Origin: Hymenobacter guriensis
Lineage (GTDB): Bacteria; Bacteroidota; Bacteroidia; Cytophagales; Hymenobacteraceae
Assembly: GCF_015773195.1 (NCBI RefSeq)
Contig: NZ_JADWYK010000001.1
Location: forward strand, 434,001-498,000
Direction of reading: 5' to 3'
DNA: 64,000 nucleotides
Under the pieces are notes generated by a model. It worked only from the letters and a program-made list of their open reading frames with translations, was not told the DNA's origin and did no database searches. Numbering within the stretch: the first letter of the stretch is position 1; each line of letters begins with the position of its first letter. Of this stretch, positions 23,265 to 33,643 are shown piece by piece. The position numbers were made by a program, and so were the translations under genes.

Positions 23265-25511
23265 CTACCGGCCTTCGGTAATCATCGTCAGGATGAAGCG
23301 GGCGGCATCGGGGGCGAGGTCGGCGTAGCGCACTTTGGGGCGCAGACTCTCCACGGTTTTTTCGATGGGCTGGGGCATGGCCACCCCGCGCAGGGGCGTA
23401 GCGTTGGGAGCGGCAATATGGGGTGCAATAACCAGGGACACGATGCTCATGAGCTTAATGAGGATGTTCATGCTCGGGCCCGAAGTATCCTTGAACGGGT
23501 CACCCACGGTGTCGCCGGTTACGGAGGCTTTATGGGCATCGGAGCCTTTGTACTGCATCACGCCATCAATCAGCACGCCTTTCTCAAACGACTTCTTGGC
23601 GTTGTCCCAGGCACCGCCGGCGTTGCTCTGGAACATGGCCATCAGCACGCCGGATACCGTTACGCCGGCCAGCGTACCGCCCAGCACTTCGGGTCCGAAA
23701 GTGAAGCCTACGATAACCGGAACGATGATGGCAATGGCGCCCGGCAGCATCATCTCGCGAATAGCAGCCTGGGTGGAAATGGCCACGCACTTCTCATACT
23801 CCGGCCGGCCGGTACCTTCCATAATGCCCGGAATTTCGCGGAACTGGCGGCGCACTTCCTGCACCATAGCCATAGCTGCGCGCCCCACAGCCGAAATAGC
23901 CAGCGCGGAGAAGATAAACGGAATCATGGCGCCCACGAACAGGCCACCCAGCACACGGGCATTGCTGATGTCGATGGAGGTGATGTTGGCCGTGCCCATG
24001 AAGGCGGCAAACAGCGCCAGGGAGGTAAGGGCAGCCGAGGCAATGGCAAAGCCTTTGCCGGTAGCGGCGGTAGTGTTGCCCACGGCGTCCAGAATATCGG
24101 TTCGCTCGCGTACTTCCTTGGGCAGTTCGCTCATTTCGGCAATGCCCCCGGCGTTGTCGGCAATAGGACCAAAGGCGTCGATGGCCAGCTGCATGGCTGT
24201 GGTGGCCATCATCCCAGCGGCAGCAATAGCCACGCCATAGAGGCCCGCAAACTCGTAGCTGAGAATGATACCGGCGGCCAGCACGATAATCGGCAGCACC
24301 GTAGATTCCATGCCGATGGCCAGGCCGCCAATAACGGTGGTGGCGTGGCCGGTGCTGCTTTGGCGCACAATGCTGAGCACGGGCCGCTTGCCCATAGCCG
24401 TGTAGTACTCGGTGATGACACTCATCAGGATGCCCACAATCAGCCCGACGACCACGGCATAAAAAATGTCCATAGCCGTGAACGTAACTCCCCGAATCAG
24501 CAATGAGCCGGAGGGAATCATCCACTTGATAAGCGCGTACGAGGCCACCGCCGATACTGCTACGGATATGTAGTTACCGGTATTCAAAGCGCCCTGCACG
24601 TTGCCGCCTTCCTTTACGCGCACCAGCAGAATGCCAATGAGCGAGGCCACGATGCCCAACCCGGCAATGGCCATGGGCAGCAGGATGGGCGAAAGACCGT
24701 TGAACTGGTCGCCGGTAGCTACTACCTCGCGGCCCAGCACCATGGTAGCCAGAATGGTAGCCACGTAGGACCCGAACAGGTCAGCACCCATGCCGGCCAC
24801 GTCACCCACGTTGTCGCCCACGTTGTCGGCAATGGTTGCGGGGTTGCGGGGGTCATCTTCCGGAATGCCGGCTTCCACTTTCCCCACGAGGTCAGCGCCT
24901 ACGTCGGCCGCTTTGGTGTAGATGCCGCCGCCCACCCGGGCGAACAGGGCAATGCTTTCGGCGCCCAGAGAAAATCCGGTCAGTACTTCCAGGGCACGTT
25001 CCATCTCAATGCCATTGGCACCGCCGCCGTGGTTGAGCACGAACATCTGGTAGAACGCAATAAATAAAGAGCCCAGGCCCAGTACCGCCAGCCCGGCCAC
25101 GCCCATGCCCATTACGGAGCCCCCCGAAAACGACACATTCAGCGCCTGGCTCAGAGAGGTCCGAGCCGCTTGCGCCGTGCGTACGTTGGCTTTGGTGGCA
25201 ATCTTCATCCCGATATAGCCCGCCAGCGCCGAAAAAACCGCCCCGATTATGAAGGCAATGACGATAATGGGACTGGACTTTTCGCCGGTGCTGCCCAGGT
25301 AGAACAGAAAGGCGCTGGCAATCAACACAAACAACGCCAGCACCTTATACTCGGCCCGCAGAAAGGCTATGGCCCCATCAGCAATATAGCCGGCAATAGT
25401 GCGCATTCGCTCGTCGCCGGCATCCTGACGGCTTACCCAGCCAGAGCGCAACCACGTGTACAGGAGGGCAAGCACACCCAGCGCAGGTACTACGTAAAGA
25501 AATGGGGTCAT
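23265..25511 (-). CDS. hppA: membrane-bound ion-translocating pyrophosphatase
   Basis: 748 residues from ATG 25511, about 16 membrane helices. It hydrolyses pyrophosphate and pumps H+ (or Na+) out. The substrate site is [20 protein letters not shown] and [19 protein letters not shown]. The segment [10 protein letters not shown] carries Ala at the position that decides potassium dependence (Lys in K+-independent enzymes), so it should be a K+-dependent type. Na+ versus H+ specificity cannot be read reliably here. No partner genes are needed; an M42-like peptidase gene lies 105 bp upstream on the same strand. Confidence 0.94.
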   Translation of the reverse strand: MTPFLYVVPALGVLALLYTWLRSGWVSRQDAGDERMRTIAGYIADGAIAFLRAEYKVLALFVLIASAFLFYLGSTGEKSSPIIVIAFIIGAVFSALAGYIGMKIATKANVRTAQAARTSLSQALNVSFSGGSVMGMGVAGLAVLGLGSLFIAFYQMFVLNHGGGANGIEMERALEVLTGFSLGAESIALFARVGGGIYTKAADVGADLVGKVEAGIPEDDPRNPATIADNVGDNVGDVAGMGADLFGSYVATILATMVLGREVVATGDQFNGLSPILLPMAIAGLGIVASLIGILLVRVKEGGNVQGALNTGNYISVAVSAVASYALIKWMIPSGSLLIRGVTFTAMDIFYAVVVGLIVGILMSVITEYYTAMGKRPVLSIVRQSSTGHATTVIGGLAIGMESTVLPIIVLAAGIILSYEFAGLYGVAIAAAGMMATTAMQLAIDAFGPIADNAGGIAEMSELPKEVRERTDILDAVGNTTAATGKGFAIASAALTSLALFAAFMGTANITSIDISNARVLGGLFVGAMIPFIFSALAISAVGRAAMAMVQEVRRQFREIPGIMEGTGRPEYEKCVAISTQAAIREMMLPGAIAIIVPVIVGFTFGPEVLGGTLAGVTVSGVLMAMFQSNAGGAWDNAKKSFEKGVLIDGVMQYKGSDAHKASVTGDTVGDPFKDTSGPSMNILIKLMSIVSLVIAPHIAAPNATPLRGVAMPQPIEKTVESLRPKVRYADLAPDAARFILTMITEGR

Positions 25512-25616
25512 AGAAAGCGGTGAAGAAGGTTGTGGTGGGAAAGAGAGGAAAGGCGTAATGGGCTGTAAAATAGAGGTTATTCCGCAAAAGCCAATTTTCT
25601 GCGGCATCCGGCCGGT

Positions 25617-26531
25617 CTACAGTTTCTCCAGCAGCACCTGATATAGCCGCAGCATACTATAGATGTCGGCTTTATGGACGAGCTCGTCGGGCGTATGCAC
25701 GTGTTCCTCAGGGGCCCCCACAAAGCACCAGTCCCAGGGCTGGGCGCCGTGCTGCAGTTCCTTGGCATCGGAGCCGCCACTGCCTTCCACTTCCAGCTGA
25801 TGCGCCACGCCAGCCTCCCGGGCCAGAAGCCGGATCCGGTCGACGTAAGCGCGGCGCGGAATCAGGGAGTCGCGCAGGGAAATGACCACGCCCTGGCCCG
25901 CCTGTACCCCTTCCGTTACCCAGGTGATATCGGAAATAAGGGCCTGCCTGACGCCGTAGTGCTCATAAATATATTTTGCCAGGTAAGCCACCGAGCCGCC
26001 GCCGTGCTCTTCCCAGCAGGAAAAGGCTATAATCCCATTTTCCAGCGTTTCGCACAGGCGCAGCGCGTTCCAGACCCCGAGGCGGTTGTCGAGGTAGCAG
26101 CTTTGCACGGTGGTTTCGGTTTCGCGGAAGTCGCAGTGGAAGGTGAGCTCCGTGCCACGCTCTATCTCCCGGTTGAACTCATAGCTTAATGCACCGGTTT
26201 GTTCATCAACTGTTAGCGTGCAGTCGATAGGCCCCTGGGCATCTTCTCCTACTAGGCGGTAACCGGTTTGCACAGCAGGGCCTCCAATGCGCACTAGCTG
26301 CTGGCCGTATCGAACGGTGAATCCAATGGAATCAAGATGCGCAAAAATGGCCGTCTGGGGCGTACCAAATACCAGCAAAATGCAATCCTGAAACTCTGCT
26401 CCCACCAGCATCTTGGGCTGTACGCGCCAGGACGCTTTCTGCTCGGTGACGTACCTTTGCACGAAATGGGATAAGCTGGCTTCGTTGCCGGCCGGTGCCG
26501 CAAGCCGGCACAACGTATGAAGTAACTGCAT
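25617..26531 (-). CDS. M42-type metallopeptidase (glutamyl aminopeptidase-like)
   Basis: 304 residues, slightly short for M42 (about 340). Metal and catalytic residues line up: H65-x-D67 in AHLDSIGF, D148 in LDNRLG, E174-E175 in WEEHGGGS, D201 in SDITW and a C-terminal H in EEHVHTPDEL. These proteins form tetrahedral cytosolic complexes that trim peptides. The Gly-Gly-Gly after the catalytic Glu pair is unusual. It diverges from the TPR gene across a 110-bp spacer. Confidence 0.82.
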   Translation of the reverse strand: MQLLHTLCRLAAPAGNEASLSHFVQRYVTEQKASWRVQPKMLVGAEFQDCILLVFGTPQTAIFAHLDSIGFTVRYGQQLVRIGGPAVQTGYRLVGEDAQGPIDCTLTVDEQTGALSYEFNREIERGTELTFHCDFRETETTVQSCYLDNRLGVWNALRLCETLENGIIAFSCWEEHGGGSVAYLAKYIYEHYGVRQALISDITWVTEGVQAGQGVVISLRDSLIPRRAYVDRIRLLAREAGVAHQLEVEGSGGSDAKELQHGAQPWDWCFVGAPEEHVHTPDELVHKADIYSMLRLYQVLLEKL

Positions 26532-26641
26532 GTCTTTGCCTTAGCTGTCCAAATCTAGCATAATTGTCCTACTTTCGTCTTTCTAGCCTAGTTTGGTCCG
26601 GCAGCTCTCCTATCGGGGTCCAGGCTTATTCCCGCTGCTTT

Positions 26642-27895
26642 ATGGTGAATCTTTTGCGCTTTTTTCTGGTGCTTTTTCTGCTCAGTGGTCCGGCCCTGGC
26701 GCAGGCCCAGCAGCCCGATACCACGCGCAAAACCGACCCGATCCGCAACATTCAGCTGGAAAACGTAGATGTGGCCCCCGGCGCCGTGGATACCAAGGGG
26801 TGGCTGCTGCTCGACAAGGATATCCAACTGGAGCTGGGCGGCGCGGTCGATAATCTGTACAACTTCAAGTTCGACAAAGCCGAAAAGCAGTTCCGCTCCC
26901 TGCGGCGGCGCTACCCCAACCACCCCATGCCCTACTTCTTACTAGGTTTGAGCACCTGGTGGAAGATTGTGCCGACCAATATTCAGACCAAGCAATACGA
27001 TAAAACGTTTTTTGCTTACATGGATACGGCTGTGGTAAAAGGCGAGAAGCTGTATGAGCAGGACGACAAAAACTATGAAGCCTGCTTTTTTCTCTCGGCC
27101 GCTTACGGGTTTGATGCCCGCCTGAACGCAGAGCGCAAAAACTGGCGCAAAGCCACCGTCAGCAGCAAACGCTCCCTCGATTACCTCGAGAAAAGCCAGG
27201 AAGCCAATGGACTGAGCCCGGAGTTCTTGTTCGGACAGGCATTGTTCAACTACTATGCCGTCTGGATTTCGGAAAACTACCCGCTGCTGCGTCCCGTGCT
27301 ACTATTTTTCCCTAAGGGCAATCGTAAACTGGGACTTCAGCAGCTGCGCAATGTGGCCGATAATGGCTTCTACACGGGGTCGGAGGCGAAAACCTTTCTC
27401 ATGCGCATCCTCACCAACGAGGAAGACAACTCAGCCGCTGCCCTGCCAGTAGCGCGCTACCTGGCCAAAACCTACCCCGACAATGCCTACTTCCAGCGGT
27501 TCTTCGCGCTGCTCTGCTTTCACGAAGGCGAGTTTGTGGAACTGGAGCGGCAAAGCAAGGATATCCTGGATAAGCTCAACCGCGGCATGCCGGGCTACGA
27601 GGCCATTAGCGGCCGCTACGCCACTTACTTCCTGGGCTGGCTGATGCAGACCAAGTACAAGGATATGCAGAAAGCGCAGGATTATTTTCAGCGCTGCATC
27701 GTCTTTGCCGAAACGACCGGCGACACAGAGGGCGGCTTCTATATCTACTCCAACGTGAACCTGGCGCGGATGGCAGATAAGGCCAAGGATTCGAAAACAG
27801 CTATTCGGTACTATAAAACAGTACAGGAAACAGCAAGCCACAAAACGGAGCAATACCGCGAGGCGGTGGCGTATTTGAAAAAGAACAAGAAATAG
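26642..27895 (+). CDS. exported tetratricopeptide-repeat protein
   Basis: 417 residues from ATG 26642, which places a clear signal peptide first (cleavage near AQAQQ). Helical repeats of TPR type run from about residue 60 to the C-terminus, e.g. NFKFDKAEKQFRSLRRRYPNHP and the last AIRYYKTVQETASHKTEQYRE. Aromatic-rich segments suggest a periplasmic scaffold. It begins the polysaccharide locus and its stop is 10 bp before the next membrane protein, so they are likely one operon. Function unknown. Confidence 0.82.
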   Translation: MVNLLRFFLVLFLLSGPALAQAQQPDTTRKTDPIRNIQLENVDVAPGAVDTKGWLLLDKDIQLELGGAVDNLYNFKFDKAEKQFRSLRRRYPNHPMPYFLLGLSTWWKIVPTNIQTKQYDKTFFAYMDTAVVKGEKLYEQDDKNYEACFFLSAAYGFDARLNAERKNWRKATVSSKRSLDYLEKSQEANGLSPEFLFGQALFNYYAVWISENYPLLRPVLLFFPKGNRKLGLQQLRNVADNGFYTGSEAKTFLMRILTNEEDNSAAALPVARYLAKTYPDNAYFQRFFALLCFHEGEFVELERQSKDILDKLNRGMPGYEAISGRYATYFLGWLMQTKYKDMQKAQDYFQRCIVFAETTGDTEGGFYIYSNVNLARMADKAKDSKTAIRYYKTVQETASHKTEQYREAVAYLKKNKK

Positions 27896-27905
27896 GGCGC
27901 GGCCT

Positions 27906-29258
27906 ATGTATACCAAAGACCTGCTGTTAACGCCTATCTTTTTATTGTTGATCTATTTGTTTGCCTTTGCCATACGGCCACGAGTAACCAATATTTACAC
28001 CCGCAACTATTTTATTCCTGCCCTTAGTGTAAAGCTAGTGGGCGCAATGGCTCTGGGGTTGATTTATCAGTTTTATTATCATGGAGGAGACACATTTAAC
28101 TATTTCCGTCATTCTACTATTATGTATGAAGCCTTTGGTGACTCTTTTACGCTGGGGTTGAAATTATTAACAAGTAATGGAGAGCGGCTACCTGAGTTTA
28201 CCAAGTATACCTCCCGAATGTTCTGGTGGAAGCCTGGCTCAGAAGAACTGGTTGTCATCCGAATAGCAACGGTACTTGGCTTATTTTGCTTCAACACTTA
28301 TACGGTTGTAAGTCTGATGTTTGCCTGCCTCAGCTTCAGCGGTATGTGGGCAATGTTTATCACATTTGCTAAAATACGGCCGCAGGTATACAAGCAGTTA
28401 GCCATTGCCGTTTTCTTTATACCATCTGTTTTTTTCTGGGGTTCCGGGCTTATGAAAGACTCAATTTGCCTAGGGGCATTAGGCTGGGTATTTTATGGCT
28501 TTTATCAAGGGGCTATTCAGAAAAAGCGCATATTTAAATCCCTTATTATCGGAGTGCTTTCCGCTTATCTGGTATATACAACGAAAGTATATATTCTACT
28601 TTCATTTTTACCGCCAGCCCTGCTTTGGGTATTCAATGAAAACAGCCAGCGAATTAAAAACCAGACGCTTCGCATGATTGCAAAACCGTTTCTATTGGCT
28701 ATTGGGGCCGGCGTAGCTTTGTTTGCCATGCAGAACCTCACGGCCGGCGACTCCCAGTATGACATCGATAAGATTGGGGAGAAAAGCAAGATCACGGCCG
28801 ATTACCTTTATCGGCGCTCTATTCAAAAAGAAGGCTCTGTGTACACCTTGGGTGAGCAGGATGGCACTATTGGCGGCATGCTAAAACTAGCGCCTAAAGC
28901 AGTAGTTGTATCCTTGTTTCGTCCGTTTCTGTGGGAAGTACGCAACGCTATTATGCTCCTATCTGCGTTGGAATCAGCCTTTTTTCTGCTGTTCACCCTG
29001 CGCATTCTGTTTAACGTAGGTATCGTGCGCTTCTTTACCACTATTGCGCGTACCCCCGTGCTGGTGCTGTGTTTTGTATTTGCTCTGGTTTTTGGAGCTG
29101 CAGTGGGCATTATCTCAAATAATTTCGGCACGCTTGTACGCTACAAGATTCCGCTTATCCCCTTTTACGTAGCCGGACTGTATATCATGCGCAATATTAG
29201 CCTGGAAGACAAGCCCGCAGCCAAGCCGCGGGTAGCTCGCCGCATAGCTATGCGCTAA
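27906..29258 (+). CDS. polytopic membrane protein of the polysaccharide locus
   Basis: 450 residues and about ten hydrophobic helices. Notable is the cytoplasmic-side FFWGSGLMKDS and a large hydrophilic loop at about 285-325 (DIDKIGEKSKITADYLYRR). Composition is more AT-rich than the preceding gene. Its position among glycosyltransferase genes and its topology suggest a polysaccharide polymerase- or glycosyltransferase-like role, but no catalytic motif proves it. Convergent with the formyltransferase gene. Confidence 0.75.
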   Translation: MYTKDLLLTPIFLLLIYLFAFAIRPRVTNIYTRNYFIPALSVKLVGAMALGLIYQFYYHGGDTFNYFRHSTIMYEAFGDSFTLGLKLLTSNGERLPEFTKYTSRMFWWKPGSEELVVIRIATVLGLFCFNTYTVVSLMFACLSFSGMWAMFITFAKIRPQVYKQLAIAVFFIPSVFFWGSGLMKDSICLGALGWVFYGFYQGAIQKKRIFKSLIIGVLSAYLVYTTKVYILLSFLPPALLWVFNENSQRIKNQTLRMIAKPFLLAIGAGVALFAMQNLTAGDSQYDIDKIGEKSKITADYLYRRSIQKEGSVYTLGEQDGTIGGMLKLAPKAVVVSLFRPFLWEVRNAIMLLSALESAFFLLFTLRILFNVGIVRFFTTIARTPVLVLCFVFALVFGAAVGIISNNFGTLVRYKIPLIPFYVAGLYIMRNISLEDKPAAKPRVARRIAMR

Positions 29259-29313
29259 CGGCTGGATAGGGGTTGTGTTGGTTGCACATCCCAGTTACCC
29301 AAGGTCACGCGTG

Positions 29314-30087
29314 CTAGCGCGTACCGGCACGGCGGTTGGCTAGGTACTCGGTCAGCGTTGGGTGGGACCAGAGCCGCGAAATGCCGGCTGGTGCGGGCTG
29401 CAGCTTCACTTCGCCCCGGAGCACGTCACGGATGGCCTGCTTAAGCAGCGGCAGGCCGGCAGCAAGCTGCAGCAGCGGATACGTTACGAAATTATCTTCG
29501 GGCGTTGGGCTGATCAGCGCCTGTGCGATAATGCCACCGGTATCAATACCGGCATCCACCAGGTGCACAGATACACCGCAGTGCGCGGCATCGTTGTTGG
29601 CCAGCGCCCAGTAGCCGCCGTGTACGCCGCGGTAGAGCGGGGTGATGCCGGCGTGGGTATTCAGAAACTTGCAGGGCACACTGGTCAGCACCTTTTTGGC
29701 GATGATACGCGTGCCATTCACTACCACCACATCGGGCTTCAGGGCCTGCAGCTGCGCAATGCACTCCGGCGAATTCACCGAAGGCACCCGCATCACCCGG
29801 TCCTCGGGTAAAGGCCGGTCGTTGAGGTTAGCCTGCTGCTTGATAGCCTGCAGGCGCTTACCGGACGTTTTGGCCAGCGGACCCGCTATCAAAAGTTTAA
29901 ATAGAATCTGGCCGGCGACCTTCGCGTAGCCCAGTTTCTCGGTCCGCCGCTTCAGGAGCTGCTGTTGGCTGACGGGCGTTTCCAGAATAATGCGGTGCAC
30001 GCCGAATTCCGCATCCAGCGCGTGAAACAATATGTCGGTAGATTCGCCTGGGCCCGCCAGGATTACAATTTTCTTGGTGGACATCAT
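29314..30087 (-). CDS. formyltransferase-family protein
   Basis: 257 residues. The formyltransferase catalytic triad is visible: N and H in LNTHAGITPLYRG and D in DAGIDTGGI. N-terminus KKIVILAGPGESTDILFHAL is Rossmann-like. Such enzymes use N10-formyl-THF; in sugar clusters they often formylate an amino sugar (inference from context). Its ATG overlaps the stop codon of the deacetylase gene (ATGA), so the two are translationally coupled. Neither purN nor fmt is expected here. Confidence 0.8.
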   Translation of the reverse strand: MMSTKKIVILAGPGESTDILFHALDAEFGVHRIILETPVSQQQLLKRRTEKLGYAKVAGQILFKLLIAGPLAKTSGKRLQAIKQQANLNDRPLPEDRVMRVPSVNSPECIAQLQALKPDVVVVNGTRIIAKKVLTSVPCKFLNTHAGITPLYRGVHGGYWALANNDAAHCGVSVHLVDAGIDTGGIIAQALISPTPEDNFVTYPLLQLAAGLPLLKQAIRDVLRGEVKLQPAPAGISRLWSHPTLTEYLANRRAGTR

Positions 30088-31118
30088 ACAACGGAAGTAC
30101 TGGGGTTGTTCTGCTGCAGCTCGCTTGCCAGATCCCCCATCGACTGGCTAACCATGCCATAGGTGCGCTGCAGCTTGCGGTAATGCTCGGCAATACGCCG
30201 CAGGACTGCCATATTCTGCGGAATATTTGCCCCAAAATTGTGCGGGTGCCACCACAGATGAAAAACCTGTCCGTGGCGGGCCGCATACTCCATGCCCTGC
30301 AGAATACGGCGCAGACGCAAGCCTTCCAACGCCTGCAAACGCCCCGACCAGGGCCGCAGGAACCGGCTGGCGGGGATATTGTACGGAAACTGCCGGGCGA
30401 TATCCGTCAGCGAGTGGCAGTTGGGGCCGGAAAGGTCCAGATAGGCGTCGAGCAGGCGGGCGCCCCTCTTGTACAGGCTCTGCTGCTCTTCGTTGCGCTC
30501 TTTGTAAATCCAGGAGCTTTCATTGCCCCGGTAGCTGGTGATGCCGAGTTCTTCGCAAACCGAAATGTACTCGGCATTATACTGATTGCGGGGAAATACT
30601 AGGCTGCGCAATGTTATTCCCTGCTCGCGCGCCGTCTGCACGGCAGCTTCCAGGTCGGCCCGGAACGACTCGGCTGTTTGGCCGCGCTCCAGGCAGTAGT
30701 AGTGACAGAAGGTATGGGTTGCCATTTCCTGGCCCGGAGTGCTCCGAATCTTCTCAATCAGGGAATACCCGAAATGATACGGATCCGTGGCTTCGTCGGG
30801 GCCGACCTGGTCCATCACCAGGTAGGGCGACAGGTTGGAATCCACATAATCAGGGCGGATGGCGGGCAAATGGCTCAGCATTTCCTGCTTGGTCCGAAAA
30901 AACAGCAGGCCTACCGTCGCCCACGTTACACGCAGGCCGAATTCCTCAAACAAAGCCAGCATAGCCGGAATAGCCTGACGCACCCCCAACAGGTTTTGCC
31001 CGTACTGCGCCAGGGTTTGCTGGTCCCGCACGCCCCAGTTTATCTCGAAGTCGAGGGAAATGACGAAGCGGCCTTTTTCCTGCTCTTGTTGCGGTACTTG
31101 CTGTGTCATGACCGTCAT
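30084..31118 (-). CDS. polysaccharide deacetylase (CE4/NodB-like)
   Basis: 344 residues. NodB-homology marks: motif 1 SLDFEINWG (catalytic Asp), motif 2 THTFCHYYC (metal His), motif 3 FPRNQYN, and a late LWWHPHNFG supplying the final His. The usual motif 2 H-S/T-x-x-H is present as HTFCH. CE4 enzymes remove N-acetyl groups from amino-sugar polymers or lipid-linked precursors. No signal peptide, so it may act in the cytosol. The coupled formyltransferase suggests deacetylation followed by formylation of one sugar (inference). Confidence 0.86.
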   Translation of the reverse strand: MTVMTQQVPQQEQEKGRFVISLDFEINWGVRDQQTLAQYGQNLLGVRQAIPAMLALFEEFGLRVTWATVGLLFFRTKQEMLSHLPAIRPDYVDSNLSPYLVMDQVGPDEATDPYHFGYSLIEKIRSTPGQEMATHTFCHYYCLERGQTAESFRADLEAAVQTAREQGITLRSLVFPRNQYNAEYISVCEELGITSYRGNESSWIYKERNEEQQSLYKRGARLLDAYLDLSGPNCHSLTDIARQFPYNIPASRFLRPWSGRLQALEGLRLRRILQGMEYAARHGQVFHLWWHPHNFGANIPQNMAVLRRIAEHYRKLQRTYGMVSQSMGDLASELQQNNPSTSVV

Positions 31119-31121
31119 TGG

Positions 31122-32195
31122 CTAACTAAACAGCCTCAAAAAGTTCTCCTTGTTCGATACCACGGAGTAGCGCTCCACAATAGTGCGGCGCGCAGCGGCT
31201 CCCTGCTTAGCGCGCAGGTCTTGGCTGGCCAGCAGCTCGCGCAAGGCGTTGTACCATTGCTCCGGCGTGTCGCACACAAAGCCATTCTGACCATCCTGTA
31301 CCACTTCCGTATTCATTCCAACCGGGGAAACCAGCGCAGGCATTCCTAGCGACATGTACTGCAGCGCCTTAAACGCGCACTTTCCTCTGGCCCAGGGGTC
31401 GTCCACCAGCGGCATAAGTCCCAAGTTGAACTGGCTCAGATCGGCAATTTCTGTTTCCTTGTTCCAGGGCGTAAAGCGAAAATTCCGGAGGCCGGCATAC
31501 TCGGGGCCCTGGTTGGAAATCACCCGAAACTCAAAGTCGTAGCCCTCTTGCTCCAAGCGTTCCAGCACCGGCCAGATTAAATCTAGGTGCCGGAGGGTAG
31601 TGTGTGTGCCCGTCCAACCGATAATAGGCCGCCCCGACAGGTACTGGTCACGGATTTGGTTGTGCAGGTTCTCCGTGTCCAGCGTGGTGGGGTTTATGAA
31701 AGAGTGCGCGTTGAACTGCAGCGCGTAGTCGCGCAGGTAGGCGTTGCCACAGCTGACCTTGTACGCCCACCGGCAGATCTGCCCAACCTTCTGCTGCCAC
31801 TTAAGACGGCTGATGAAGGTTTGTTCCCCGGCCGGATCTTTCATCCAGATGGCATCGTCGAAGTCGTATATGATCTTCTTTTGAAGAACCTTGGCAATAA
31901 TCCACTCAAAAACCGGCGGGCCAATAGGTGCGGCTTCCCGATGAATAAATACAAAATCGTAGGAGGAGACCGTAAACAGCAGCAGAAAACGGCGGAATAG
32001 ACCAGCCAGAATACCCGCTACTTTGCTAACTACATGCCCCGGCTTATATAGAATGGACCAGGTATAATCGGACAGGAAGGGAGCCAAATGCCAAGTATGG
32101 CCGGCGGCGGTTAAATAGCTAAGGTACTGTTCGAACCGAAAACGTTGGGAAGGTGCTTTACCCAGCGGATAAGGCACAATAAAAAGAATCCGCAT
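31122..32195 (-). CDS. glycosyltransferase family 4
   Basis: 357 residues, GT-B fold. N-terminal FIVPYPLGKAPSQRFRFEQYL; donor-site region KCAFKALQYMSLGMPALVSPVGMN with the Lys/Glu-type spacing. A central hydrophobic stretch (56-80) could associate with membrane. It ends 3 bp before the deacetylase start, making a tight three-gene operon. Acceptor and donor unknown. Confidence 0.85.
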   Translation of the reverse strand: MRILFIVPYPLGKAPSQRFRFEQYLSYLTAAGHTWHLAPFLSDYTWSILYKPGHVVSKVAGILAGLFRRFLLLFTVSSYDFVFIHREAAPIGPPVFEWIIAKVLQKKIIYDFDDAIWMKDPAGEQTFISRLKWQQKVGQICRWAYKVSCGNAYLRDYALQFNAHSFINPTTLDTENLHNQIRDQYLSGRPIIGWTGTHTTLRHLDLIWPVLERLEQEGYDFEFRVISNQGPEYAGLRNFRFTPWNKETEIADLSQFNLGLMPLVDDPWARGKCAFKALQYMSLGMPALVSPVGMNTEVVQDGQNGFVCDTPEQWYNALRELLASQDLRAKQGAAARRTIVERYSVVSNKENFLRLFS

Positions 32196-32349
32196 GGATG
32201 AACGGCAAAATGGCTGCGTTGTAAGCCCTAAAGATACGGCAATGTCGGCTCATAGTGGGCTCGGGGTCGTAGCATCGGGGTAGCCGGCCTTCCCTGGCTA
32301 GGGAGGCAACCTATACAGCCCTTTCTCAGCCATTCATTGCTACGTCGTA

Positions 32350-33588
32350 TTACTTCTGCAACAGCTGCTGATACATAGCATAATAGCTGGCAATGGCGTT
32401 ATCCAGATCATAATACTGCTGGGCCTTCTCCCGGATTTCACCACCATCCTTAGCCAACAGGCTGGGAATGGCCAGGGCCGCCTTGTCGAATTCCGCGACG
32501 TTAAGATTGGAAAGCGCAATGCCGCCGCCAGTTTGCTCGATAATGCCGGCCACGTCGCCAACGCCATCGTTGCAGATAACTGGCAGGCCCATAGCCAGGA
32601 TTTCGCCCAGCTTGGTTGGGGAACTGGCTTTTTTGGAATAGCTCTGCTTGATGAAGAACAGATTCACATCCGAAGCTGCAATCAGACCAGGAACCTCTGT
32701 GCGGGTAGCCGGCCGCACTAAGAAGTCATCGGCCTGTAGCCCGGGTACTTTTGCTGCGGCCGTCAGTATTTCGGCCAGCGGCTCCTGCGTAACAAACAGC
32801 ATTTTGGCCGCCGGATACTGCTGCTTGATAGCAGCAAACTGCTGCAACATTTCATCCAGCAAATACCACGCGCCAATTGAGCCCAAATAGCTTATCACCA
32901 AGCCCTCTGGCTGCAGCCCCAAAGTCCTGCGCGAAGCCTGGCGGGCCTGTTTGGTTACCAATGGGAATACGGAGAAATCAGCGCTACACGGAATAACGGA
33001 AATGGGCGCCTGGCGGTAGCTAGGCCAGGTCAGCATCTCATTTTTACCGTTTTCCGTTAAGCTAATAATGCCGTCGGACGCAGCTATAAACGCGGCTTCC
33101 TTTTGTTTGTAATTCCGGTAAGCCTGACGGTATACAGGGTTTTTTAAATTCCACATTCCTCCTTCCACACGTTCATCTACCCAGAAGCCACGCATATCAA
33201 ACAGGAGTTTTACACCAAATTTCTGCTTCAGATATAAGCCTACCTCCGCACTCACATAGCTACGGCAGTGCGTCATATCAAACCGGTGCTGTTTATGCAA
33301 CGCAACCGCTTTTGCTCTTAGCTGATATCGGTCATACAACTTAGCCAAGACCGGCGGGTTGCTGGTAAAGAATATAGTTTCCCAACGAATGCCCGCCTGG
33401 CTTGTAATGTCCTGTATGGTCTTGGCATGCTGGGTATACCGTTCCCTTTTCTCGGTCGAAAGCAAAGTAATTTCATACCCTCTTGCCGATAAGCCAACCA
33501 AATAGGGCAGTACTTGTGACTGACCCAAAGGATCCGTCATGCCATCGTAGGAGATGAACAAAACTCTTGGTTTTGCAGAAGGGCTCAT
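32350..33588 (-). CDS. glycosyltransferase
   Basis: 412 residues from ATG 33588; a GTG at 33639 in frame is less convincing. N-terminus RVLFISYDGMTDPLGQSQVLPYL is typical of GT4 enzymes in capsule loci. The donor region reads SSPTKLGEILAMGLPVICND with the E-x7-G spacing; RDRY-like RERYTQHAK occurs in the acceptor lobe. It is separated from the next upstream gene by 55 bp. Composition is intermediate between the GC-rich core and the AT-rich block. Confidence 0.85.
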   Translation of the reverse strand: MSPSAKPRVLFISYDGMTDPLGQSQVLPYLVGLSARGYEITLLSTEKRERYTQHAKTIQDITSQAGIRWETIFFTSNPPVLAKLYDRYQLRAKAVALHKQHRFDMTHCRSYVSAEVGLYLKQKFGVKLLFDMRGFWVDERVEGGMWNLKNPVYRQAYRNYKQKEAAFIAASDGIISLTENGKNEMLTWPSYRQAPISVIPCSADFSVFPLVTKQARQASRRTLGLQPEGLVISYLGSIGAWYLLDEMLQQFAAIKQQYPAAKMLFVTQEPLAEILTAAAKVPGLQADDFLVRPATRTEVPGLIAASDVNLFFIKQSYSKKASSPTKLGEILAMGLPVICNDGVGDVAGIIEQTGGGIALSNLNVAEFDKAALAIPSLLAKDGGEIREKAQQYYDLDNAIASYYAMYQQLLQK

Positions 33589-33643
33589 AGAAAATTTTGT
33601 CAGGCGCAGTTTATACTTATTTAGTAAAGGCAGCAGCACCTCT

